DNA of 50,613 nt from Proteobacteria bacterium CAG:495 (lineage in GTDB: Bacteria; Pseudomonadota; Alphaproteobacteria; RF32; CAG-239), in assembly GCA_000432275.1 (NCBI GenBank), contig HF995299.1:27263-77875 (forward strand), in the 5' to 3' direction. Every line of letters begins with the position of its first letter. Positions within the stretch are counted from its first letter, which is position 1. This document shows positions 37,721 to 45,451 of this stretch, in pieces. The notes below the pieces were generated by a model. The model was given only the letters and a program-made list of their open reading frames with translations, had not been told where the DNA came from and searched no databases. The position numbers and the translations under genes were made by a program.

Positions 37721-38122
37721 TTGTCTCCAATTTAAACACCGTCAGCCAAACTGACGATGCAACCTTTTTACACATTCCGCCAAGACCGGAGATAGGAAAA
37801 AAATTTTCCCCTGCCCGGCCCCAACGGGACCTAACCTGTCCAGGAGAAAAAAGATTTAAATTAATTTCTTCACTCCCGTCTGCGTAGGATATTTAAGATT
37901 TACAACCCGACTGAAATTTTCTGTTTTCAGCAGCGTTGTCGACCACCTACGGTCTTGGACAGTTTCAGAAGCTGAGCTTCTGAGAGCGGGTGGTGATAAA
38001 GCTCACCACCCAAAACTTTCAATGCCAATCTTCCTTTTCAAACCTTGGAAGACTGTCGCTTTCGGCTCCGGATAAAAACGGACGGCGACAGGCCGTACCG
38101 TCAAAACCGAAGCTGAAGAAAA
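37721..38122 (-). promoter_or_regulatory. L10-type rplJ leader
   Basis: This 400-bp non-coding stretch between rplA and rplJ is highly structured. On the minus strand it includes a CCAAGACCGTAGGTGG motif (37943-37958), which resembles the L10(L12)4-binding kink-turn region of L10 leaders. It also has an 8-bp hairpin, TCAGAAGC-TGA-GCTTCTGA (37966-37984), and a 9-bp hairpin, GGGTGGTGA/TCACCACCC (37988-38011). It is expected to mediate autoregulation of rplJL translation or transcription. Family assignment is from memory of the motif and was not checked. Confidence 0.6.
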
Positions 38123-38806
38123 CTACAAGGCAGTAGAATCAACCTTGATGCCGACGCCCATTGTACTGGAAAGAGAAATCTTCTTCAAGTAAGTACCTTT
38201 GGCGCCTGCCGGTTTGGCCTTCATGATAGCATCAATAAAAGCCTTGGTGTTTTCATAAAGCTGTTCTTCCGTAAAGCTGGCTTTGCCTACGCCTGCATGT
38301 ACGATACCGTTCTTTTCGACGCGGTACTGAACTTCACCGGCTTTGGCTTTTTTAACGGCATTTTCAACATCGGTGGTTACTGTACCCAGCTTCGGGTTCG
38401 GCATCAAACCTTTCGGTCCCAGGATGCGTGCAACCTTACCGGCCATACCCATCATGTCCGGTGTGGCGATGCAGCGGTCGAAATCAACTTTACCGCTCAA
38501 AATAGAGTCAATTAAGCTTTCGGCTCCGACAATGTCTGCACCGGCAGCTTTAGCCTGATCAGCCTTTTCGCCTTGAGCCAAAACGGCAACGCGAACGGTT
38601 TTGCCGGTACCGTGAGGCAGCGAGCAAACACCGCGGACCATCTGGTCGGCATATTTCGGATCAACACCCAGATTTACTGCGATATCAATGGTTTCATCAA
38701 ATTTTGCAGTAGCATTTTCTTTAACGATTTTAACAGCTTCTTTCAGAGCATAGGCCTGATTTTTATCAACTGTTTTGTATGCGTTTACGATTCTTTTTCC
38801 TGACAT
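38123..38806 (-). CDS. rplA: 50S ribosomal protein L1
   Basis: L1 (227 residues) binds 23S rRNA at the mobile L1 stalk and can repress its own operon. ATG 38806 has GGAG 7 bases upstream; an earlier in-frame codon adds five residues and is unlikely. Family features include AVNLGVDPKYADQMVRG, the LGPKGLMPNPKLGTVT signature and GTYLKKISLSSTMG. Its start lies 4 bases beyond the rplK stop. Confidence 0.99.
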   Translation of the reverse strand: MSGKRIVNAYKTVDKNQAYALKEAVKIVKENATAKFDETIDIAVNLGVDPKYADQMVRGVCSLPHGTGKTVRVAVLAQGEKADQAKAAGADIVGAESLIDSILSGKVDFDRCIATPDMMGMAGKVARILGPKGLMPNPKLGTVTTDVENAVKKAKAGEVQYRVEKNGIVHAGVGKASFTEEQLYENTKAFIDAIMKAKPAGAKGTYLKKISLSSTMGVGIKVDSTAL

Positions 38807-38810
38807 GATA

Positions 38811-39248
38811 CTACTCCACAACCTTGATGCCCATAGAGACAGCCTGACCTTTAACCATGTTCATGGCTGCTTCAACGGTAGAGCAGTTCAGATCCGGCAT
38901 TTTAGTCTCAGCGATTTCTTTAACCTGAGCAATAGTAACCTGACCGGCAAAGCTCTTACCGGGTTCTTTGGAAGCAGACTTAACGTTGGCTGCTTTCTTC
39001 AGATAGTAAGATACCGGAGGAAGTTTGGTAACGAATGTGAAGGACTTGTCTTCAAAAGCCGTAATAACGACAGGCACGGGAATACCCGGCTCCATTTTTT
39101 GGGTAGCGGCGTTAAATGCTTTGCAGAATTCCATAATGTTCAAGCCTTTTTGGCCCAGAGCCGGACCAACCGGAGGAGAAGGGTTAGCCTTTCCAGCGGG
39201 GATCTGAAGCTTGATTAATCCTAAAATTTTCTTTTTAGTCTTAGCCAT
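38811..39248 (-). CDS. rplK: 50S ribosomal protein L11
   Basis: L11 (145 residues) forms the GTPase-associated centre. Visible are the Pro-rich N-terminal domain (PAGKANPSPPVGPALGQKGLNIMEFCKAFN) and the rRNA-binding C-terminal domain ending in NMVKGQAVSMGI. GAGG lies 6 bases before the ATG. It opens the rplK-rplA unit here because secE-nusG are elsewhere; it has its own promoter and a leader hairpin. Confidence 0.99.
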   Translation of the reverse strand: MAKTKKKILGLIKLQIPAGKANPSPPVGPALGQKGLNIMEFCKAFNAATQKMEPGIPVPVVITAFEDKSFTFVTKLPPVSYYLKKAANVKSASKEPGKSFAGQVTIAQVKEIAETKMPDLNCSTVEAAMNMVKGQAVSMGIKVVE

Positions 39249-39268
39249 TTCATACCTCTTGTTAGGTT

Positions 39269-39304
39269 CGTGGTATCATTTAAGACCATGGCTGGTCTCC
39301 CACG
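39269..39304 (-). promoter_or_regulatory. rplK leader hairpin
   Basis: CGTGG (39269-39273) pairs with CCACG (39300-39304), and inside it AGACCA (39283-39288) pairs with TGGTCT (39293-39298). It lies in the 5' leader of rplK, where L1 binds in other bacteria, so it is a candidate autoregulatory site. Confidence 0.5.
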
Positions 39305-39369
39305 AAATTATGTTAAATATACGATTCGCACCCTTCAGAGACAGACTTCTCCCTCTAAAGAGTCGCCTC

Positions 39370-39397
39370 TATATACCACACTCGATTCAATTTGCAA
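39370..39397 (-). promoter_or_regulatory. rplKA promoter
   Basis: On the minus strand TTGCAA (39392-39397) and TATATA (39370-39375) are separated by 16 bp, upstream of a leader of about 110 nt. Confidence 0.6.
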
Positions 39398-39590
39398 GTA
39401 TTTTTTCCGTTTTTTTTAATTTAACCGATTGATTCGACTCGCAAAAGAAAAAGCCCGCCGCATTTTGTCTATTTTTCTTGCAAATTATTTTTATACAGGT
39501 ATTATGGACATCATAAATACTATATTATTCTGGACTTATTAAAACCGTAGACAGCCCAGAATACCCAAAGTCATCTTTAATATCCACTAT

Positions 39591-40121
39591 ATGAAAACAA
39601 AAGTTACCGGGAACCCCTCTTCCAAAGCAAGAGCTCCCAAAGTTTTTCAAAGTCACGGCTTTATTAACGGCCAAACTTATCCGGCAGTTGTAACCAAAAT
39701 TAAAGACAACAGGGTTTTCTTTAATATGCAGGGACGCGACGGAATCACCCTAAAGGCGGCTTATTTCATCAACGGTCACATGATCAACCCGCACCTTGTC
39801 TTCGCCAAAGGGAAGAACGTGCCGGTTATCTTGATACGACCGCTGAACTTTAGAAAAAACGCCCTGGGCATTGATTTTGAAGTCATCCCCCAGATGCTGC
39901 CCGTCGACACTTTTTACCTGGAGTACCTCATCAACGGCGCCAATACCGTTGACGGCGTCATCCATAAGATTAACGGAGCAACCATGATTGTCGAACTGGC
40001 TCCCAACGTTTACGTAACAACCAAACGCTGCCGCCATGCTCATACTTTTATGAAAGTCCGCTGTAAAATTGACAAGTATTCAGCCAGAAAACGAACCTTG
40101 TCCGTCAAAATTGTCGAGTAA
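39591..40121 (+). CDS. S1/OB-fold-like RNA-binding protein
   Basis: This 176-residue basic protein appears to contain two beta-barrel repeats. The first (about 22-100) has GQTYPAVVTKIKDNRVFFNMQGRDGITLKAAYF. The second (about 118-176) has VDGVIHKINGATMIVELAPNVYVT, then MKVRCKIDKYSARKRTLSVKI, matching the S1-domain rhythm (G-x-V-x-x-I, then V-x-x-x-D-x-x-x-R-x-x-x-L-S). It is probably a small RNA-binding protein; the match is by pattern only. It stands alone in front of a terminator, between rplK and anmK. Confidence 0.6.
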   Translation: MKTKVTGNPSSKARAPKVFQSHGFINGQTYPAVVTKIKDNRVFFNMQGRDGITLKAAYFINGHMINPHLVFAKGKNVPVILIRPLNFRKNALGIDFEVIPQMLPVDTFYLEYLINGANTVDGVIHKINGATMIVELAPNVYVTTKRCRHAHTFMKVRCKIDKYSARKRTLSVKIVE

Positions 40122-40136
40122 AAGCCAAATCGTCTG

Positions 40137-40170
40137 AAACCGCAGAATCTTTTGTTCTGCGGTTTTTTAT
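40137..40170 (+). terminator. Intrinsic terminator
   Basis: AACCGCAGAA (40138-40147) pairs with TTCTGCGGTT (40155-40164), followed by a T-run. Confidence 0.88.
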
Positions 40171-40217
40171 TTGTTAACTTATTTGTTCTATTCTACCCCC
40201 CTACGGAGGATAACGCA

Positions 40218-41546
40218 ATGACCGAAAAAACCTATCGCTGCCTCGGCATCATGACCGGAAACTCGCTCGATGCCATTGACATCGTCGTCACCGAGTTTTG
40301 CAATCGGGAAATTCGCGACATCGGCTTTTTCAGCCAGGAGTTTCCCCGCCAAATGGCCCAGCGTTTCCGGGCTGTAAAAAGGTTTCTTGCCGAAAATGAC
40401 GGCGATATTGAAGCCGCTATTGCTCATCCCCAACTGGCATTGGACAGCTTGATTGACGACTATACTTCGGCCGTTGCCGCCACCGTCAACAATGCCCTGC
40501 AAACCAACGGCATCCCTGCGGCATCTGTTGACGCCATCGGTTTTCACGGACAAACCTGTGCCCACTGCCCGCCCTCGGTTTCCGCGGCCGACACTTACAC
40601 GTTGCAAATCGGAAACGGGCAAATGCTTGCCGATTTGACCGGTATCCCCGTTATTTTTGATTTTCGCTCGGATGACCTAATGAACAGCGGCGAAGGCGCT
40701 CCTTTTGCCCCCGCACACAATCTCCACCTGGCATACTCATTGCGGCAGCAGGGCATTTTTCCGGTCGCTTTCTGCAACGGCGGCAATACCGGAAACATCG
40801 CAGTCATATCTGCACGAACTCAAAAGGGAAAAGCCGGAGTCTGCGGTTTTGACACCGGACCGTTCAACCACTTTGTCGACTATCTCGCCCGCACCGAACA
40901 AAATCTTCCCTGCGATTTGGACGGCGGCTGCGGCCGATTGGGAAAAATCAATTACTCCCTTTTGCGCGAATTGTTTAACAAAGCCGCTGTCACCCGCAAC
41001 GGACGTAATTTCATTCTGCGCAAGCCTCCCAAATCTTCCGATCCTGCCTGGTATAAAATTATCCCGGCTCTTACCGATCCCGCAACAAGCTTTGCCGACA
41101 GGATTCGCACCGCGGAGTTCTTCAGCGCCTATATTTTTGTATATGCACTGAAACATCTCCCCGGGTCAATGCTTGCCCCGCAACACTTTCTGCTTTTTGG
41201 CGGAGGCTGGCATAATCCGCTCATTTTGGAAGACTTCAAGCGGCTTCTTTCCGGAGATGCCGGAGTTTTGCCCGAGCACGAGCAGATTTTCCGCCGGGTG
41301 GCCAATCCTCAGGCCGAAGTTGTATGGTCTGACGCTTACGGCCTTAACAGTCAATATATGGAAGCGAGAATCTTTGCCGATATGGCAAAATGCAAGCTCA
41401 CCAGCGAACCTTTTTCTTTTCCCCGAACCACCGGTTGCAGCAGTCCCACCGTCGGAGGCATCATTGCCCGCCCCGGCGAAAACAACCGGCACCGCTGGTC
41501 CCGCGCAGCCAAAGGCTGGCAGCTTCAAAACAAAAAGCCCTCCTGA
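40218..41546 (+). CDS. anmK: Anhydro-N-acetylmuramic acid kinase
   Basis: AnmK phosphorylates and opens 1,6-anhydroMurNAc to MurNAc-6-phosphate in peptidoglycan recycling. ATG 40218 is chosen because GGAGGA lies 7 bases upstream. The 442-residue protein is longer than the E. coli enzyme (about 370). Visible motifs are the N-terminal nucleotide loop GIMTGNSLDAIDIV (the family usually has SGTSLDG), FHGQT, LQIGNGQMLA, DFRSDDLMNSGEGAPFAP, FDTGP and GGGWHNP. The variant first loop and extra length suggest a divergent subfamily. It is convergent with mscL across a shared terminator. Confidence 0.9.
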   Translation: MTEKTYRCLGIMTGNSLDAIDIVVTEFCNREIRDIGFFSQEFPRQMAQRFRAVKRFLAENDGDIEAAIAHPQLALDSLIDDYTSAVAATVNNALQTNGIPAASVDAIGFHGQTCAHCPPSVSAADTYTLQIGNGQMLADLTGIPVIFDFRSDDLMNSGEGAPFAPAHNLHLAYSLRQQGIFPVAFCNGGNTGNIAVISARTQKGKAGVCGFDTGPFNHFVDYLARTEQNLPCDLDGGCGRLGKINYSLLRELFNKAAVTRNGRNFILRKPPKSSDPAWYKIIPALTDPATSFADRIRTAEFFSAYIFVYALKHLPGSMLAPQHFLLFGGGWHNPLILEDFKRLLSGDAGVLPEHEQIFRRVANPQAEVVWSDAYGLNSQYMEARIFADMAKCKLTSEPFSFPRTTGCSSPTVGGIIARPGENNRHRWSRAAKGWQLQNKKPS

Positions 41547-41556
41547 GAGGGCTTTT
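41533..41556. terminator. Bidirectional terminator containing the anmK stop
   Basis: A perfect 10-bp stem (41533-41542 with 41547-41556) has the loop CTGA, which includes the anmK TGA. It serves anmK and the convergent mscL. Confidence 0.88.
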
Positions 41557-41557
41557 G

Positions 41558-42055
41558 CTAATCATGGTCTCTTCCGTCCAGATAAGACGTACAATTCGGA
41601 CATCTGGTCGCTTTTACCGGAATCGTCTCATAACAATAAGGACAGCTTTTGGTCTCCGGCTCTTTTAACGCCTCTTCGGCTTTCTCATGAATATCCATTC
41701 TTTCCTGAAGCGTATTGATAGCTTTGATTAAGATAAAGACCGCAAAAGCAACAATTGTAAAACTGATAACCGCATTAAGAAAATTACCCACATTAAGCGT
41801 CACCGCACCCGCAGCATTGGCCTGAGCCAGCGAAACATACGGCTTGGTAAAATCAGGACCGTTCTTAAGAACAAAAAACAAATTTGAAAAATCAACCTTT
41901 CCAAGCAGCAGGCCTATCGGCGGCATAATAATGTCTTTGACCAGAGAGTCGACGATTTTCCCAAATGCTGCACCGATAATAATACCGACAGCCATATCGA
42001 TAACATTGCCGCGCATGGCAAACTTCTTAAATTCATTGATAAAATTTCTGAACAT
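41558..42055 (-). CDS. mscL: MscL channel with C-terminal zinc ribbon
   Basis: MscL is the large-conductance mechanosensitive channel that opens under hypo-osmotic stress. The 165-residue protein has the N-terminal amphipathic helix, TM1 with GNVIDMAVGIIIGAAFGKIVDSLVKDIIMPP, a periplasmic loop and TM2 (about 88-112). Beyond the usual C-terminal helix it carries a short zinc-ribbon-like knuckle, Cys138-x2-Cys141 and Cys152-x2-Cys155. Such tails are known in some MscL proteins; the role is unknown. It is the next gene downstream of nusG on this strand, after the nusG terminator. Confidence 0.96.
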   Translation of the reverse strand: MFRNFINEFKKFAMRGNVIDMAVGIIIGAAFGKIVDSLVKDIIMPPIGLLLGKVDFSNLFFVLKNGPDFTKPYVSLAQANAAGAVTLNVGNFLNAVISFTIVAFAVFILIKAINTLQERMDIHEKAEEALKEPETKSCPYCYETIPVKATRCPNCTSYLDGRDHD

Positions 42056-42145
42056 CCCATCCTCGCTTTTGATTAATTTGTCATTAATTTAACCCCCGAT
42101 TAAAAAATTGCAAATAAAAAGAAACGATTACCGTCAAAATTTCCA

Positions 42146-42184
42146 ATAAAAAACCGGTTTGTCCCGACAGACAAACCGGTTTTT
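42146..42184. terminator. Terminator of secE-nusG
   Basis: AAAACCGGTTTGTC (42150-42163) pairs with GACAAACCGGTTTT (42170-42183); T-runs are present on both strands. It ends the secE-nusG unit. Confidence 0.9.
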
Positions 42185-42212
42185 CACGATATCTTTGCAC
42201 TCAAGCTTAAGG

Positions 42213-42743
42213 CTAAACCTTTTCAACCTGTGAAAATTCCAATTCCACCGGAGTCGAACGTCCGAAAATCGAAACCGAAACTTTAACTCTGGATTTTTCA
42301 GCATCAACTTCTTCAACCAAACCAATGAAAGAAGCAAACGGACCGTCGCAGACGCGAACCTGCTCGCCAACCTCAAAGTTAACCACAGTCTGCGGTCTTT
42401 CGACGCCTTCCTGCATCTGGGTCATAATCCGCTGAGCCTCGGCCTCGGTAATCGGCTGCGGCTTATTGCGGCTGCCCAAAAAGTTGGTAACGTTCGGATT
42501 ATCTTTAACCAAATGCCAGGCATCGTCGCTCATAATCATCTTGACCAGAATATATCCGGGAAAGAACTTGCGTTCACTACTGACCTTGCTGCCTTTTTTT
42601 ACTTCGACAATCTGTTCGGTCGGAATCATCACATCAAAAATACGATCTTCCATTTTTTTCAGAACAGCCTGTTCTTTAATAGATTCGGCAACCTTCTTCT
42701 CACAGCCGGAGTGAACATTAACTACATACCAACGAGCATCCAT
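42213..42743 (-). CDS. nusG: Transcription termination/antitermination protein NusG
   Basis: NusG (176 residues) binds the RNA polymerase clamp and links it to Rho or ribosomal S10. ATG 42743 (MDARWYVVNVHSG) has GGAG 9 bases upstream. The N-terminal NGN domain and C-terminal KOW domain (VGEQVRVCDGPFASFIGLVEEVD) are complete. It starts 4 bases after the secE stop. A terminator follows it, so rplK is not in the same unit. Confidence 0.98.
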   Translation of the reverse strand: MDARWYVVNVHSGCEKKVAESIKEQAVLKKMEDRIFDVMIPTEQIVEVKKGSKVSSERKFFPGYILVKMIMSDDAWHLVKDNPNVTNFLGSRNKPQPITEAEAQRIMTQMQEGVERPQTVVNFEVGEQVRVCDGPFASFIGLVEEVDAEKSRVKVSVSIFGRSTPVELEFSQVEKV

Positions 42744-42747
42744 AAAA

Positions 42748-42945
42748 CTAAACTCCAAGACCAAAAATTAATTTAACAACCCAACCGAGGATCTGATCGA
42801 CAAAGAAGAAAAAAGTCGCTGCAATGGCCACAATGACAATAACCATAAGAGAGGTTTGAATCACTTCTTTTTTGGTCGGCCAGGTAACCTTTTTGACCTC
42901 TTGTTTAACTTGTCTAAAAAACTGTATCGGACTGATTTTCGCCAT
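42748..42945 (-). CDS. secE: Preprotein translocase subunit SecE
   Basis: SecE (65 residues) stabilises SecY in the protein-conducting channel. It is the short single-helix form with the conserved cytoplasmic EVKKVTWPTKKEV and a C-terminal membrane helix (about 33-62). It forms an operon with nusG, read from the consensus promoter at 43073-43101. The tRNA-Trp often placed upstream of secE in related genomes is instead at 49.8 kb. Confidence 0.97.
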   Translation of the reverse strand: MAKISPIQFFRQVKQEVKKVTWPTKKEVIQTSLMVIVIVAIAATFFFFVDQILGWVVKLIFGLGV

Positions 42946-43072
42946 GGATCCTATCCAATCACAAAAAATTGATTAAAAAAACAACTCACTGCTAGTCAGG
43001 TGAGAAAACGACAGAACGCACCATGCAATACGCAAACCGTATCTGCTCGATGCATCCTGACTCAATGCCGCC

Positions 43073-43101
43073 AACATATTAAATTATTTTTTGTATGTCA
43101 A
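43073..43101 (-). promoter_or_regulatory. secE-nusG promoter
   Basis: On the minus strand a perfect TTGACA (43096-43101) and TATGTT (43073-43078) have a 17-bp spacer. A leader of about 120 nt follows, containing a short CTCAC/GTGAG hairpin. Confidence 0.75.
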
Positions 43102-43223
43102 TAAATATATTCCTGGTTTACTCAAATAATCTTGGCCGTCTTCGGTCATTGCCCGAAAATGCCGGCCATCTTCTCCCGGCCGGTGACATTCATCGCCCTT
43201 CAGATACAACGCCCTCTGTTTAC

Positions 43224-43256
43224 AAAAAAACTCTGAGTCCAAACTCAGAGTTTTTT
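43224..43256. terminator. Bidirectional intrinsic terminator
   Basis: AACTCTGAGT (43229-43238) pairs with ACTCAGAGTT (43243-43252), with A- and T-runs. It ends the minus-strand gene at 43266-44132. Confidence 0.85.
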
Positions 43257-43265
43257 AAGCGTAGC

Positions 43266-44132
43266 TCAGTGCCCGCAAAAGTCTGTTTCACGAATAAAAC
43301 CATCCTGATCCGCAACCGAATTTCCTCTCAAGATACCGAAAACCCCGTATACGTCCAGCTCAACCGCAGTCTCCGCTCGCGGAACAGTCAGCTTGCTGAT
43401 GCGAACCAGCTTTTTTCCTCCGAAAAATTCGTAGACCGAACATTTGACGGAATAATCGTCATCTGAAGACTCAACATATTCCTCAATCTCGGATTGCTCA
43501 ACCGGATAGTCGAAATAGCTCCAACAGTTTTTCGATAACTCGTTTGCATCTTCAGGAATTGACATTACCCATTGCTTGACCTTTTTATGAAACTTTCCCT
43601 CAACAAAAAAATCACGCCACACATATAACTGCCTCATTCCGGTATTCTCTCGGCTGAGTTCCCAATTGCAAAGAATAACCGCCACCCGACAACCGGATAT
43701 GACCCAGTTACCGCAGTCGTGCACAAATCTGAATTTGTCAACCATAGAAACGACAATCATTTCGGACATCTTTACAACATATGTTCCCCCCATCAAAGAA
43801 AACCAATCGCCGTCTTCAATCGGAAGCTCCCAGCTAGAACAAAGTTCCAAAACCACGCCGCCTTGCTCAAAAATTTGAGAATCGTTAACAACTTCCAGCT
43901 TTGCCGGATAACCGGACAACAAACCAATTTTCCAATCATGGAACGTAAATGACAGATAAAGACAATTTCCCGACGACAACAGCCAAACCCAAGAATACAA
44001 AGTTGTGCTGTCCATTGCAAAAGAGGTTAAAACAGGCAGTGTCTTCTCGTCTTGTAAACGGGGAATCACCGAACCGAGCTCTTTTAAAAAAATTTCTTTC
44101 GCTACAAGAGCTGTTTGAATAATCATGTACAT
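43266..44132 (-). CDS. Hypothetical protein (288 aa)
   Basis: This 288-residue soluble protein is rich in Trp, Tyr and Cys and has an even beta-strand pattern; no signal peptide or membrane helix is present and no family was recognised. The stretch GGVVLELCSSWELPIEDGDWFSLMGG and a later YSVKCSVYEFFGGKK are its most distinctive parts. It is divergent from the small plus-strand gene starting at 44352. The terminator after it supports it as a single transcription unit. Confidence 0.65.
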   Translation of the reverse strand: MYMIIQTALVAKEIFLKELGSVIPRLQDEKTLPVLTSFAMDSTTLYSWVWLLSSGNCLYLSFTFHDWKIGLLSGYPAKLEVVNDSQIFEQGGVVLELCSSWELPIEDGDWFSLMGGTYVVKMSEMIVVSMVDKFRFVHDCGNWVISGCRVAVILCNWELSRENTGMRQLYVWRDFFVEGKFHKKVKQWVMSIPEDANELSKNCWSYFDYPVEQSEIEEYVESSDDDYSVKCSVYEFFGGKKLVRISKLTVPRAETAVELDVYGVFGILRGNSVADQDGFIRETDFCGH

Positions 44133-44351
44133 AAATAATAGAGTTTATAATTATAATATATAAATAACCGATAAAACGCTCTTGTTATATATCCCGGTTC
44201 CGTATTTATCAATCTTTTTTATGTCCACGTCGTCAGTCCGCCGTTTATCCGAAGAAGACGTTTGAAATTGACAAACCGACAGGCTTGTAATACAAACGAA
44301 GAAAGCAAAAACAATTTTTTATTTATTATTAATCCCAAAACATATTTTTTT

Positions 44352-44744
44352 ATGAAAAAAATCAGGAAAAAACTGAGTGAGTTACAAGCGGAGTTGCCTG
44401 TTGAACTGTCTAAGTTTTTCAGCTTGATAAAATTCCCCGCCAACCAAGAATGTTTTGAATTCGCCTACTTCAAAACCCTTGCCGGCATCTTGGAAACGTT
44501 TGCCGAGAAAGATACCGAAATTGTAGTCCTGCGTGAAAAAGACACGACAAACTACAAAGAAATAATGCGGCAGCAACTTCGCCTCTCCAATCCTCAAAAT
44601 GACGAAGATATTTTTGAAGTTACACTTCAAATATTTTCAAACGGAGTCAGAGACCATCGCTTTGCCAAAATTTCTTATGATTCTGAGGTCTTTTTCGTAG
44701 ACAGGAACGACGGCGGTTTACTGACCGTTCCTATCCTGGCATAG
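44352..44744 (+). CDS. Hypothetical protein (130 aa)
   Basis: This 130-residue soluble protein is not recognised. ATG 44352 is preferred: an upstream in-frame TTG (44262) would add 30 residues that look non-coding, but no clear ribosome site supports either start. The protein has a basic N-terminal helix and a beta-rich C-terminus with a DIFEVTLQIFSNGVRDHRFA stretch. A terminator follows at 44754-44787. Confidence 0.55.
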   Translation: MKKIRKKLSELQAELPVELSKFFSLIKFPANQECFEFAYFKTLAGILETFAEKDTEIVVLREKDTTNYKEIMRQQLRLSNPQNDEDIFEVTLQIFSNGVRDHRFAKISYDSEVFFVDRNDGGLLTVPILA

Positions 44745-44753
44745 TAATCAAGC

Positions 44754-44787
44754 AAAAAGCCATTCCCCCAAAGGGTAATGGCTTTTC
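44754..44787. terminator. Bidirectional intrinsic terminator
   Basis: AAAAGCCATT and AATGGCTTTT arms extend into CCC/GGG, between convergent genes. Confidence 0.82.
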
Positions 44788-44835
44788 TCATATTCGCTCC
44801 ATTAAAAAAACGGTTATTTTCAACAAGAAGTTGAT

Positions 44836-45402
44836 TTATTGTTTCTTATATCCGCATTTCGGACATACGCCCTTTTCATTCAAGGCTATTCCGCATAACG
44901 GACAACGGTCAATATTTTTTCTGTGATCAAATTCTGCCGAAGCCGCATTAACACCGCTTGTAAAAGTAATCTTAGCAATATTCAACTTATCTTTCAGCAA
45001 ATCATACACTATCTTAATCATCCCCTCCACTGTCATTGTTTCCTTAGTAACAACTAAACGGCAGTCAGGGTAAGCGGTTGCAAGTTCTGTTGTAAAAGCG
45101 GGACCTTTCATCTGATTGCTGGGAGCACCGTCTTTAATTCCCTGAGCCTCATAGACCTCCAAAATTGCCGGCAATAATGGATCATCTGCTCTCAGAATTA
45201 ACGCGTGATCAAAATTTTTGAGAACAGCCCAAGCTGTTTTCTGAATTTCATTACAAGGAAAAACCATATTAACGCCGGCTTCAACAGAATCTTCAACTTC
45301 AATTGTCAGAACACCGGTATGTCCGTGTAAATACTGAGCCTCGCCCTTAAATCCGTAAAATCTGTGTGCATATTGCAGTTCTAATGTTGTAATACTTCTC
45401 AT
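44836..45402 (-). CDS. Atypical QueD/PTPS-like protein with zinc ribbon
   Basis: This 188-residue protein has the 6-pyruvoyl-tetrahydropterin/6-carboxytetrahydropterin synthase fold. The three zinc-binding His are present (His13 in AHRF, His26 and His28 in LHGHTG), as is the Asp65-His66 pair. However, the catalytic Cys of the C-x3-HGH motif is replaced by Ala22 (a Glu sits one position earlier), and the usual late catalytic Glu position reads TSG (148-150). A C-terminal zinc ribbon follows: CPLCG at 167-171 and CPKCG at 180-184. It may be a PTPS-III-like or non-catalytic paralogue. It lies 49 bp behind the fur-like gene, in the same transcription unit. Confidence 0.8.
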   Translation of the reverse strand: MRSITTLELQYAHRFYGFKGEAQYLHGHTGVLTIEVEDSVEAGVNMVFPCNEIQKTAWAVLKNFDHALILRADDPLLPAILEVYEAQGIKDGAPSNQMKGPAFTTELATAYPDCRLVVTKETMTVEGMIKIVYDLLKDKLNIAKITFTSGVNAASAEFDHRKNIDRCPLCGIALNEKGVCPKCGYKKQ

Positions 45403-45431
45403 ATTTGTTTTCCTTTTGATGTTGTCTTTTG

Positions 45432-45445
45432 ACAGGAATTCCTGT
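45432..45445. promoter_or_regulatory. 14-bp perfect palindrome between fur-like and PTPS-like genes
   Basis: ACAGGAATTCCTGT lies in the 49-bp intergenic gap, upstream of the PTPS-like ribosome site. It may act as an RNA hairpin or a protein site; symmetry is the only evidence. Confidence 0.3.
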
Positions 45446-45451
45446 TTATGG

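Noticed and set aside
43266..44744. Toxin-antitoxin pair formed by the two divergent unknown genes
   Set aside because: The genes are divergent, not overlapping, and neither shows a toxin or antitoxin motif.
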